NCBI RefSeq assembly: GCF_014654895.1
Contig: NZ_BNBE01000003.1
Span: forward strand, 772,501-836,500
Reading direction: 5' to 3'
From: Streptomyces filamentosus
GTDB lineage: Bacteria; Actinomycetota; Actinomycetes; Streptomycetales; Streptomycetaceae
DNA: 64,000 nucleotides
Below, piece by piece: positions 56,527 to 64,000 of the stretch; position 1 is the first letter of the stretch, and the number at the start of each line of letters is the position of its first letter. Under the pieces are notes generated by a model that searched no databases, was not told the origin of the DNA, and saw nothing but the letters and a program-made list of their open reading frames with translations. The position numbers and the translations under genes were made by a program.

Positions 56527-57756
56527 ATGCATGCCTGGCCCGCTTCCGAGGTCCCCGCCCTTCCCGGCAAGGGCCGCGACCTCAGGATCCACGACACCGC
56601 GACCGGCGGCCGAGTGACCCTCGCCCCCGGTCCCGTCGCCCGCATCTACGTCTGCGGCATCACGCCCTACGACGCGACCCACATGGGTCACGCGGCGACC
56701 TACAACGCGTTCGACCTCGTGCAGCGCGTGTGGCTCGACACCAAGCGGCAGGTGCACTACGTCCAGAACGTGACGGACGTCGACGACCCGCTCCTGGAGC
56801 GCGCCCTCCGCGACGACCTGGACTGGACCGTCCTCGCCGAGCGCGAGACCTCGCTCTTCCGCGAGGACATGACCGCCCTGCGGATGCTCCCCCCGCGCCA
56901 CTACGTCGGCGCGGTCGAGTCGATACCCTCCATCGTCCCGCTGGTCGAGCGGCTCCGAGACTCCGGCGCCGCCTACGAGCTCGACGGCGACGTCTACTTC
57001 TCGGTCGAGGCCGACCCGCACTTCGGCGAGGTGTCGCACTACGACACCGACCTGATGCGCCACCTCTCCGCCGAGCGCGGCGGCGACCCGGACCGCCCGG
57101 GCAAGAAGAACCCGCTCGACCCGATGCTGTGGATGGCCGCCCGCGAGGGCGAGCCCAGCTGGGACGGCGGCAGCCTCGGCCCCGGCCGCCCCGGCTGGCA
57201 CATCGAGTGCGTCGCCATCGCCCTCGACCACCTCGGCATGGGCTTCGACGTGCAGGGCGGCGGCTCCGACCTGATCTTCCCGCACCACGAGATGGGCGCC
57301 TCGCACGCCCAGACCCTCACCGGCGAGTTCCCCATGGCCAAGGCGTACGTGCACGCCGGCATGGTCGCCCTGCACGGCGAGAAGATGTCCAAGTCCAAGG
57401 GCAACCTGGTCTTCGTCTCCGCGCTCCGCCGCGAGGGCGTCGACCCGGCCGCCATCCGGCTCGCCCTCCTCGCCCACCACTACCGCGCCGACTGGGAGTG
57501 GACCGACCAGGTCCTCGCCGACGCCGTCGCCCGTCTCGACCGCTGGCGTGCCGCCGTGTCCCGGCCCGACGGCCCGTCCGCCGACGCCCTCGTCGAGGAG
57601 GTCCGCGAGGCGCTCTCCGACGACCTCGACACCCCGGCCGCGCTCGCCGCGGTCGACCGCTGGGCCGCCGGCCAGGAGGCCGACGGCGGCACCGACGAGT
57701 CCGCCCCCGGCCTCGTCTCCCGCACGGTCGACGCCCTCCTCGGCGTCGCCCTCTAG
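56527..57756 (+). CDS. mshC: Cysteine--1-D-myo-inosityl 2-amino-2-deoxy-alpha-D-glucopyranoside ligase
   Basis: 409 residues from ATG 56527 (MHAWPASEVPALPGKG). Class I aminoacyl-tRNA synthetase fold related to CysRS: HIGH-type motif TPYDATHMGHA with the zinc Cys in YVCGITPYD, zinc site GWHIECVAIA, and KMSKSKG. MshC uses ATP to join cysteine to GlcN-Ins, the third enzymatic step of mycothiol synthesis. The short anticodon-free C-terminus separates it from true CysRS. The 178-base spacer upstream includes its own promoter region. Confidence 0.95.
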   Translation: MHAWPASEVPALPGKGRDLRIHDTATGGRVTLAPGPVARIYVCGITPYDATHMGHAATYNAFDLVQRVWLDTKRQVHYVQNVTDVDDPLLERALRDDLDWTVLAERETSLFREDMTALRMLPPRHYVGAVESIPSIVPLVERLRDSGAAYELDGDVYFSVEADPHFGEVSHYDTDLMRHLSAERGGDPDRPGKKNPLDPMLWMAAREGEPSWDGGSLGPGRPGWHIECVAIALDHLGMGFDVQGGGSDLIFPHHEMGASHAQTLTGEFPMAKAYVHAGMVALHGEKMSKSKGNLVFVSALRREGVDPAAIRLALLAHHYRADWEWTDQVLADAVARLDRWRAAVSRPDGPSADALVEEVREALSDDLDTPAALAAVDRWAAGQEADGGTDESAPGLVSRTVDALLGVAL

Positions 57757-57765
57757 CAGCACCGG

Positions 57766-57803
57766 GAAGGGGGAGGCCCGGCAGCCGCCGGGCCTCCCCC
57801 TTC
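57766..57803. terminator. Bidirectional terminator after mshC
   Basis: A 17-base perfect stem GAAGGGGGAGGCCCGGC / GCCGGGCCTCCCCCTTC with loop AGCC between convergent genes. Confidence 0.92.
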
Positions 57804-57870
57804 TCCGTGACACCGCGGCGTCGGGACGTCGAGCCGCCATGGCGGCGGGGCGCCGTGACGTCCGGGCGCC

Positions 57871-58929
57871 TCAGTCCTCGTCGCCCGCCTCGGGCTCGCT
57901 CGACCTCTCGGGTTCCCCGGACCTCTCGGGTTCCCCCGGCCCCTCGGGTCCGGGCCCTCCGGCCGCCCCGGGACGCTCCGGTCCCGGCTCCGGCTTCGGC
58001 GGCCGGGCCCGGCCGCTGCCCGGATCCCGCAGGTACGAGGTGTCCCCGCTCTCCGTCGCCACCCCCGGGCCGCCCGCCGGGCCCGCGCCCGGGTCGCGCC
58101 GCCGCAGATAGCGCTCGAACTCGCGGGCGATGGCCTCGCCCGACGCCTCCGGCAGCTCCGCGGTGTCCCGGGCCTCCTCCAGCGTCTGCACGTACTCGGC
58201 GACCTCGCTGTCCTCCGCCGCCAGCTGGTCCACGCCCAGCTGCCAGGCCCGCGCGTCCTCGGGCAGCTCGCCCAGCGGGATCCGCAGCCCGATCAGGTCC
58301 TCCAGGCGGTTCAGCAGCGCCAGCGTCGCCTTCGGGTTCGGCGGCTGCGACACGTAGTGCGGCACCGCCGCCCACAGGCTCACCGCGGGCACGCCCGCGT
58401 GCGTGCACGCCTCCTGGAGGATGCCGACGATGCCCGTCGGGCCCTCGTAGCGGGTCTCCTCCAGGTCCATGGTCCGCGCCAGGTCCGGATCGGAGGTGAC
58501 GCCGCTGACCGGCACCGGACGGGTGTGCGGGGTGTCACCGAGCAGCGCGCCCAGGATCACCACCATCTCCACGCCCAGTTCGTGCGCGAAGCCCAGCAGC
58601 TCGTTGCAGAAGGACCGCCAGCGCATCGACGGCTCGATGCCCCGCACCAGGACCAGGTCGCGCGGCTTCTCGCCGCCGATCCGGACCACGGAGAGCCGGG
58701 TCGTCGGCCAGGTGATCTTGCGGACGCCGTTCTCCAGGAACACCGTCGGGCGGTTGACCTGGAAGTCGTAGTAGTCCTCGGCGTCGAGCGCCGCGAAGAC
58801 CTCGCCCTTCCATTCCCGGTCCAGATGGGCGACCGCGGTGGAGGCGGCGTCGCCGGCGTCGTTCCAGCCCTCGAACGCGGCCACCATGACCGGGTCGATC
58901 AGCTCGGGAACCCCCTCGAGCTCGATCAC
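57871..58929 (-). CDS. PAC2 family protein
   Basis: 352 residues from GTG 58929. PAC2 domain signatures: MVAAFEGWNDAGDAAS, TWPTTRLSVVRI, VILGALLGDTPHTRP, YEGPTGIVGILQEACTHAGV and LWAAVPHYVSQPPNPKA. The C-terminal 70 residues are Pro/Glu/Gly-rich and disordered (repeats of PERSGEPERS type). PAC2 proteins are proteasome assembly chaperone homologues in archaea and eukaryotes and are found in actinobacteria with unknown role. It is convergent with mshC. Confidence 0.93.
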   Translation of the reverse strand: MIELEGVPELIDPVMVAAFEGWNDAGDAASTAVAHLDREWKGEVFAALDAEDYYDFQVNRPTVFLENGVRKITWPTTRLSVVRIGGEKPRDLVLVRGIEPSMRWRSFCNELLGFAHELGVEMVVILGALLGDTPHTRPVPVSGVTSDPDLARTMDLEETRYEGPTGIVGILQEACTHAGVPAVSLWAAVPHYVSQPPNPKATLALLNRLEDLIGLRIPLGELPEDARAWQLGVDQLAAEDSEVAEYVQTLEEARDTAELPEASGEAIAREFERYLRRRDPGAGPAGGPGVATESGDTSYLRDPGSGRARPPKPEPGPERPGAAGGPGPEGPGEPERSGEPERSSEPEAGDED

Positions 58930-59072
58930 CCAGCGCCTCCTTCTTCGAAGTTCGTGTCGTACGGACCAACCTTACGGCTTTCCGGTCGTCCGTCCGCCGG
59001 GTCCCGGCCATGCCCGAAAACCCTTGCGGCCTGGATCGACTACCCATGAACGGGCCCCCGCACACGGGACAC

Positions 59073-60134
59073 TCACTCCGCCCAGAGCGTGCTCGGCGCC
59101 TCCTTCCTGAGCACCGGCGCGATCTCCTCGGCGAACCGCGCCAGGGTCTCCGTCTGCTCGGCCGTCGACTGTCCGAAACCGTCGACCGTGATCGACTGGA
59201 GGTCGTGGCCGTAGTCGGCGTGGAAGCCGAGGATCTTCTCGGCGATCTGCTCGGGCGAGCCGATGAGCTGCGGGCCGCCCGCGATCGCCTCCTCGATGGT
59301 CCGGAACGGCGTGTTGTACCCGGCCCTGCCCTCCAGGTGCGGCCGGAAGCCCTGGGCCACCTTCGTCTCGTACAGCTCCTTGTACCGCCGCACCGCCTGC
59401 TCCGGGGTGTCCGCGACGAGCAGCCCGCCGGAACCGGCCGCCACGCGCGCGCGTGCCGGGTCGTGCCCGTACGCCTCGAACCTCTCCCGGTAGTGGGCGA
59501 CGAGCCGCGCGTACGCCTCGCGCGGCTGGATCGCGTTGGCCGTGAAGAGCGGATCGCCGTGCCGGGCGGCGAGCTCGGGGGAGTGCAGGCTGGTCGCCGA
59601 ACCGTGCCAGATCCTGGGCGGACCCGCGTACGGCCGCGGGATCGTCGTGACGCCCTTCAGCGGCGGCCGGGACGTGCCCTCCCAGTCGACGCCCTCCTCG
59701 CTCCACAGCCGGCGCAGCAGCTCGTACTTCTCCCGCTGGAGCTCCCACTGCCGCTCCTCGTCCAGCCCGAAGAGGTCGAAGTGACCGGCCTCCGCGCCCT
59801 TGCCGACGACGAGTTCCAGCCGGCCGCGGGAGAGCTGGTCGAGGGTCGCGTAGTCCTCGGCGACCCGGACCGGGTCGAGGACCGCGACCACGGTGACGCC
59901 GGTGAGCAGCCGGATCCGGGAGGTGCGGGCGGCGAGCGCGGCGAGGAGCACGGTCGGCGCCGAGGACAGGAACGGCCCGGCGTGCCGCTCGCCGATCGCG
60001 TACGCGTCGAAGCCGAGCCGCTCGGCCGTCTCGCCGAGCTCCAGCACCTGCGCCAACCGGTCGGCGGCGGTGGGGAGTTCACCGGTGAGCGGATGCGGCG
60101 CGTGGGGGACGATCGAGAGCACCTGAAACTTCAT
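59073..60134 (-). CDS. LLM class flavin-dependent oxidoreductase
   Basis: 353 residues from ATG 60134 (MKFQVLSIVPHAPHP). Bacterial luciferase-like fold: ERLGFDAYAIGERHAGPFLSS, TSRIRLLTGVTVVAVLDPVRVAEDYATLDQLSRGRLELVVGKG (in parts), KGVTTIPRPYAGPPRIWHGSAT. The pattern is of the FMN-dependent monooxygenase branch. Substrate unknown. About 0.2 kb separate it from glpD, with short GGACGCACG-type repeats (60197-60250) upstream of its start. Confidence 0.92.
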   Translation of the reverse strand: MKFQVLSIVPHAPHPLTGELPTAADRLAQVLELGETAERLGFDAYAIGERHAGPFLSSAPTVLLAALAARTSRIRLLTGVTVVAVLDPVRVAEDYATLDQLSRGRLELVVGKGAEAGHFDLFGLDEERQWELQREKYELLRRLWSEEGVDWEGTSRPPLKGVTTIPRPYAGPPRIWHGSATSLHSPELAARHGDPLFTANAIQPREAYARLVAHYRERFEAYGHDPARARVAAGSGGLLVADTPEQAVRRYKELYETKVAQGFRPHLEGRAGYNTPFRTIEEAIAGGPQLIGSPEQIAEKILGFHADYGHDLQSITVDGFGQSTAEQTETLARFAEEIAPVLRKEAPSTLWAE

Positions 60135-60196
60135 GCCCCCACTCTGCGCGCCGGGTGTTGCGGCGGTGTGGCCGCAGTGTGGCACGCTCGCCGACC

Positions 60197-60250
60197 CCGG
60201 ACGCACGCCCCTCCGACGCACGCCCTTCGGACGCATCCCCCGGACGCGCG
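60197..60250. repeat. Short direct repeats CGGACGCACGCC
   Basis: Four imperfect copies of about 13-15 bases: CCGGACGCACGCCCCT, CCGACGCACGCCCTT, CGGACGCATCCCCC and CGGACGCGCGAG, in the promoter region of the LLM gene. Confidence 0.6.
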
Positions 60251-60251
60251 A

Positions 60252-60291
60252 GAGGGGCGGTCTCCTCCCTCCCCGGAGAAGACCGCCCCTC
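60252..60291 (-). terminator. Terminator of the glycerol operon
   Basis: A 12-base perfect stem GAGGGGCGGTCT / AGACCGCCCCTC with a 16-base loop that can pair further (CTCC/GGAG), 12 bases beyond the glpD stop. Confidence 0.82.
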
Positions 60292-60303
60292 GGCTCGCGG
60301 CGG

Positions 60304-61911
60304 CTACTTCGCGCGCAGCATCGCGTCGACCCCGGCGCGGATCTCGTCGGTGGCGAGACCGCGGATGGTCAGGGTGGTGCGGCGGCGCAGCACGTCGTCG
60401 GCCGTCTCGGCCCACTCGTGGTCGCGGGCGTAGGCGACCTGCGCCCAGATCTCCGGGGCGTCCGGGTGGATCCGGCGGGCCAGCTCGGGGTTCTCGTTCG
60501 CCATCCGGGCGATGTCGAAGGAGAGCGAGCCGTAGTGCGTGGCCAGGTGCTTGGCGGTGTCGGCGGCCATCCGGGGACCGGGCGCCGGACCGTCGACGAG
60601 CAGCCGGTGGGCGACCGCGTTCGGGTTGGCGATGCCCGGCAGCGGCAGCCGCTTCGGCAGCGTGGAGACCGACTCGTAGTCCTCGCCCAGCGGGTGGCCG
60701 GGAAGCGCCTCCAGCTTCTTCATGATGGTGCGCCCGATGTGGCGGAAAGTGGTCCACTTGCCGCCGGCGACCGACAGCATCCCGCCGCGGCCCTCGGTGA
60801 CGACCGTCTCGCGCTTGGCCTTGGAGGTGTCGCCGGGGCCGCCGGGCAGCACCCGCAGGCCGGCGAAGGCGTAGGTGATGAGGGAGCGGTCGAGCTGCTG
60901 GTCGCGGATGGAGAAGGCGGCCTCGTCCAGGATCTGGGCGGTGTCCTTCTCGGTGACCGCGACCTCGCCCGGGTCGCCCTCGTACTCCTCGTCGGTGGTG
61001 CCGAGCAGGAGCATGTCCTCCCAGGGGAGGGCGAAGGTGATCCGGTACTTGTCGATCGGGGTGGCCAGGGCGGCCTTCCACGGCGAGGTCCGCTTCAGGA
61101 CCAGGTGGGCGCCCTTGGAGAGGCGGATGGAGGGGGCCGCGTTGGGGTCCTCCATGCGGCGCAGGTGGTCGACCCACGGCCCGGTGGCGTTGAGGACGAG
61201 CCGCGCGGTGACGCCGAACTCGTCGCCGGACATCCGGTCCTTCAGCTCGGCGCCGGTGACCCGGCCCCGGGTGAAGCGGAGTCCGGTGACCTCGGCGTGG
61301 TTGAGGACGACGGCGCCGGCCTCGACGGCCGCGCGGACCGTCATGAGCGCCATGCGGGAGTCGTTCATCTGGTCGTCGCCGTAGACGGCGACGGCCTTGA
61401 GGTCGTCGGTCCGCAGCTCGGGCACGTCCTGGGCCGCCTTGGCGGGGGAGAGGAGGTGGCCGACGCCGTCGCCGAAGGCGGAGAGCGCGGAGTACGCGAA
61501 CACGCCGGCGCCCAGCTTGGCGGCGCCGTGCGGGCCGCCCTTGTAGACGGGCAGGTAGAAGGTGAGCGGGTTGGACAGGTGGGGGGCGACCTGGCGGGAG
61601 ACGGCGCGCCGCTCGAAGTGGTTCTCGGCGACGAGCTTCACGGCACCGGTCTGCAGGTAGCGCAGGCCGCCGTGGAGGAGCTTGGAGGAGGCCGAGGAGG
61701 TGGCGCCGGCGAAGTCGCCGGCGTCCACCAGGGCCACCCGCAGACCGGACTGCGCGGCGTGCCAGGCGGTGGAGATGCCCAGGATGCCGCCGCCGATCAC
61801 CAGGAGGTCGTACGTCGCCTTGGCAAGCTGCTCTCTGGTCTCGGCGCGGGTCGGAAGCGAGCCGGCGGCCGGGTGCGTTCCGAGGGCGGGAACGGTCTGC
61901 GGGGTGGTCAT
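60304..61911 (-). CDS. glpD: Glycerol-3-phosphate dehydrogenase (FAD, aerobic)
   Basis: 535 residues. FAD motif LLVIGGGILGISTAWHAAQSG near residue 36, GDFAGATSSASSKLLHGGLRYL (in parts), TGPWVDHLRR, SKGAHLVLKR, LLLGTTDEEYEGDP and AGGKWTTFRHIGR, all of GlpD. It oxidises glycerol 3-phosphate to dihydroxyacetone phosphate and passes electrons to menaquinone at the membrane. It begins 16 bases after glpK, so glpF-glpK-glpD is one operon, the gylCABX type of Streptomyces. Its usual IclR-type regulator GylR would lie outside the window. Confidence 0.97.
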   Translation of the reverse strand: MTTPQTVPALGTHPAAGSLPTRAETREQLAKATYDLLVIGGGILGISTAWHAAQSGLRVALVDAGDFAGATSSASSKLLHGGLRYLQTGAVKLVAENHFERRAVSRQVAPHLSNPLTFYLPVYKGGPHGAAKLGAGVFAYSALSAFGDGVGHLLSPAKAAQDVPELRTDDLKAVAVYGDDQMNDSRMALMTVRAAVEAGAVVLNHAEVTGLRFTRGRVTGAELKDRMSGDEFGVTARLVLNATGPWVDHLRRMEDPNAAPSIRLSKGAHLVLKRTSPWKAALATPIDKYRITFALPWEDMLLLGTTDEEYEGDPGEVAVTEKDTAQILDEAAFSIRDQQLDRSLITYAFAGLRVLPGGPGDTSKAKRETVVTEGRGGMLSVAGGKWTTFRHIGRTIMKKLEALPGHPLGEDYESVSTLPKRLPLPGIANPNAVAHRLLVDGPAPGPRMAADTAKHLATHYGSLSFDIARMANENPELARRIHPDAPEIWAQVAYARDHEWAETADDVLRRRTTLTIRGLATDEIRAGVDAMLRAK

Positions 61912-61927
61912 CTCGTGCTACTCCTCG

Positions 61928-63454
61928 TCACTTCTCTTCTTCGAGCCAGCCCATGGAGCGCTCCACGGCCTTGAGCCAGTTCTTGTACTCGCCGTCGCGC
62001 TTGCCGGCGTCCATGCGCGGGGTCCACTCCGCGGCACGGCGCCAGTTGGCGCGCAGCGCGTCGGTGTCCGGCCAGAAGCCGACGGCGAGGCCGGCGGCGT
62101 AGGCGGCACCGAGGCAGGTGGTCTCGGCGACCATGGGGCGCACCACGGGGGCGTCCAGGAAGTCCGAGAGGGTCTGCATCAGCAGGTTGTTGGAGGTCAT
62201 GCCGCCGTCGACCTTGAGCGCGGTCAGCTCGACGCCGGAGTCCTTGGTCATGGCGTCGGTGATCTCGCGGGTCTGCCAGGCGGTGGCCTCCAGGACGGCA
62301 CGGGCGATGTGCGCCTTGGTGACGTAGCGGGTGAGGCCGGCGATCACGCCGCGGGCGTCGGAGCGCCAGTACGGGGCGAAGAGGCCGGAGAAGGCGGGCA
62401 CGAAGTAGGCGCCGCCGTTGTCCTCGACGGAGGAGGCCAGGGTCTCGATCTCGGCGGCGGACTTGATCAGGCCCATCTGGTCGCGCATCCACTGGACGAG
62501 CGAGCCGGTGACGGCGATGGAGCCCTCCAGGGCGTAGACCGGCTTGGCGTCGCCGATCTGGTAGCCGACGGTGGTCAGCAGGCCGCTGTAGGAGTTGATG
62601 ATCTTGTCACCGGTGTTCATCAGCATGAAGGTGCCGGTGCCGTACGTGGACTTGGCCTCGCCCTCGGCGAAACAGGTCTGGCCGAAGAGGGCGGCCTGCT
62701 GGTCGCCGAGCGCGGAGGCGACCGGGACGCCGTCGAGGACGCCGCCCTTGACCGTGCCGTACACCTCGGCGGAGGAGCGGATCTCGGGGAGCACCGCGGC
62801 CGGGATGTCGATGGACTGGAGGATGCGCTCGTCCCAGGCCATCTCGTGGAGGTTCATCAGGAGGGTGCGGGAGGCGTTGGTGACGTCGGTGACGTGGACG
62901 CCGCCCTCGGTGCCGCCCGTGAGGTTCCAGATGACCCAGGAGTCCATGGTGCCGAAGAGGATGTCGCCGCGCTCGGCGCGCTCGCGCAGGCCCTCGACGT
63001 TGTCGAGGAGCCAGCGGACCTTGGGGCCGGAGAAGTAGGAGGCGAGCGGGAGGCCGGTCTCGCGGCGGAAGCGGTCCTGGCCGACGTTGCGGCCGAGCTC
63101 CTTGCAGAGGGCGTCGGTGCGGGTGTCCTGCCAGACGAGCGCGTTGTGCACGGGCTCGCCGGTGTTCCTGTCCCACATCAGCGTGGTCTCGCGCTGGTTG
63201 GTGATGCCGATGGCCTTGACGTCGGCGGCGGTGATGCCGGCCTTGACGATGGCGCCGGCGACGACCTCCTGGACGTTGGTCCAGATCTCGGTGGCGTCGT
63301 GCTCGACCCAGCCCGGCTTCGGGAAGATCTGCTCGTGCTCCTTCTGGTCGACCGAGACGATCCGGCCGTCCTTGTCGAAGACGATGCAGCGGGACGAGGT
63401 GGTGCCCTGGTCGATGGCGGCGATGAACGGGCCGGCGGTGTGGGCGTCGGTCAC
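61928..63454 (-). CDS. glpK: Glycerol kinase
   Basis: 508 residues, normal length. FGGY-family signatures: IAAIDQGTTSSRCIVFD, QKEHEQIFPKPGWVEHD, ITNQRETTLMWDRNTGEPVHNALVWQDTRT (in parts), GDQQAALFGQ, TYGTGTFMLMNTG and LKVDGGMTSNNLLMQ. It makes glycerol 3-phosphate with ATP. The operon order is glpF, glpK, glpD, with a 71-base gap to glpF. Streptomyces often has more than one glpK; this one lies in the classical gyl operon. Confidence 0.97.
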   Translation of the reverse strand: MTDAHTAGPFIAAIDQGTTSSRCIVFDKDGRIVSVDQKEHEQIFPKPGWVEHDATEIWTNVQEVVAGAIVKAGITAADVKAIGITNQRETTLMWDRNTGEPVHNALVWQDTRTDALCKELGRNVGQDRFRRETGLPLASYFSGPKVRWLLDNVEGLRERAERGDILFGTMDSWVIWNLTGGTEGGVHVTDVTNASRTLLMNLHEMAWDERILQSIDIPAAVLPEIRSSAEVYGTVKGGVLDGVPVASALGDQQAALFGQTCFAEGEAKSTYGTGTFMLMNTGDKIINSYSGLLTTVGYQIGDAKPVYALEGSIAVTGSLVQWMRDQMGLIKSAAEIETLASSVEDNGGAYFVPAFSGLFAPYWRSDARGVIAGLTRYVTKAHIARAVLEATAWQTREITDAMTKDSGVELTALKVDGGMTSNNLLMQTLSDFLDAPVVRPMVAETTCLGAAYAAGLAVGFWPDTDALRANWRRAAEWTPRMDAGKRDGEYKNWLKAVERSMGWLEEEK

Positions 63455-63525
63455 GGTGTGCTCCTGGGAAGTCTGGGAAGGACGGCTCGGGTACGTCTCT
63501 GGCTCTGGTGCTGCCGCGGTGCTGC

Positions 63526-64000
63526 TCAGGCGAACGCGAGGTTGTAGATACCCGCGGCGAGCGCTCCACCGATCAGCGGACCGGCGACCGGGATCCAGGC
63601 GTAGCTCCAGTCGGAGCCGCCCTTGTTCGGCAGGGGGAGCAGGGCGTGCACGATGCGGGGGCCGAGGTCGCGCGCCGGGTTGATGGCGTAACCGGTCGGG
63701 CCGCCGAGCGAGAGGCCGATGGAGACCACGACGAAGGCCGTGATCAGGGCGCCGAGGACGCCGAGGCCCTTGCCGCTGTCGTTGAGGCCCTGGGTGAGCA
63801 CGGCGAGGACGAGCACCACGGTGCCGATGATCTCGGTGGCGAGGTTCTGCCAGGTGTTCCGGATCTCGGGGCCGGTGGAGAAGATGCCGAGCACGGGGCC
63901 GGGGCCCTCGACGGGCTTCTCGCCGACCGTCTCCGGGTCGGTGAGGTGGGCCAGGAACTGGCCGTAGTAGGCGACCCAGACCAGGGCGGCGCCGATCATC
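63526..64000 (-). CDS. glpF: Glycerol uptake facilitator (aquaglyceroporin), N-terminus cut by the window
   Basis: The last 158 residues are visible and the start lies beyond base 64000. The second aquaporin half has the NPA-equivalent NPARDLGPR (Asp after Ala-Arg is typical of glycerol facilitators), SLGGPTGYAINPARD and a C-terminal helix WIPVAGPLIGGALAAGIY. It conducts glycerol across the membrane for glpK. First gene of the operon within view. Confidence 0.95.
   Translation of the reverse strand, partial: MIGAALVWVAYYGQFLAHLTDPETVGEKPVEGPGPVLGIFSTGPEIRNTWQNLATEIIGTVVLVLAVLTQGLNDSGKGLGVLGALITAFVVVSIGLSLGGPTGYAINPARDLGPRIVHALLPLPNKGGSDWSYAWIPVAGPLIGGALAAGIYNLAFA

Overview
This is about 64 kb of very GC-rich actinobacterial chromosome. 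It is almost certainly Streptomyces or a close relative: third codon positions are nearly all G or C, GTG starts and 4-base start/stop overlaps are common, two chaplin genes are present, and mycothiol genes (mshC, S-hydroxymethyl mycothiol dehydrogenase) replace glutathione ones. From memory, the right half (gluconate genes, chaplins, the mshC group, glpD-glpK-glpF) follows the gene order of the S. coelicolor chromosome arm around SCO1659-SCO1690, in reverse. I see no insertion sequence, prophage, integrase, CRISPR array or rRNA operon. The only RNA gene found is one tRNA-Leu.

Left part (1-13 kb): an exported three-gene cassette (beta-helix protein, cupredoxin-like lipoprotein, polytopic membrane protein), a TetR regulator, a stand-alone molybdopterin oxidoreductase, a CitMHS citrate-type carrier, a small surface protein overlapping a class F sortase, an aldehyde dehydrogenase/alcohol dehydrogenase operon and a DsbA-fold protein.

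Regulator-rich accessory part (13-36 kb): six TetR proteins lie in the left 34 kb, with ArsR and SoxR between them. They sit beside small-molecule exporters, acyl-CoA dehydrogenases, a MaoC hydratase, short-chain dehydrogenases, an APH-type phosphotransferase, a metallo-beta-lactamase fold hydrolase, a 3-alpha/20-beta-hydroxysteroid-type dehydrogenase and a FAD flavoprotein related to ketosteroid dehydrogenases. Several inverted repeats recur between distant promoters. They suggest at least three small lipid, alcohol or steroid regulons. The window's clearest tandem repeats are also here, in short intergenic spacers.

Right part (36-64 kb), mostly conserved Streptomyces core: gluconate permease, gluconokinase and GntR; an amino acid permease; mycothiol-dependent formaldehyde oxidation; an RluA-type pseudouridine synthase; tRNA-Leu(GAG); an M20 peptidase; a short chaplin and a sortase-anchored long chaplin with a 23-fold Gly-Thr-Pro stalk; a RecD-like protein that has lost its ATPase motifs; CorA; then phosphatase, zinc-ribbon protein, kinase-fold protein and mshC in a row; a PAC2 protein; and the glycerol genes glpD-glpK-glpF, the last cut by the window edge.

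The best candidates for undescribed biology are the phosphatase/zinc-ribbon/kinase-fold trio before mshC, the APH plus acyl-CoA dehydrogenase pair (a split version of human ACAD10/11, possibly for 4-hydroxy acids), the ATPase-dead RecD-like protein, the exported beta-helix/cupredoxin cassette, and the shared operator families.
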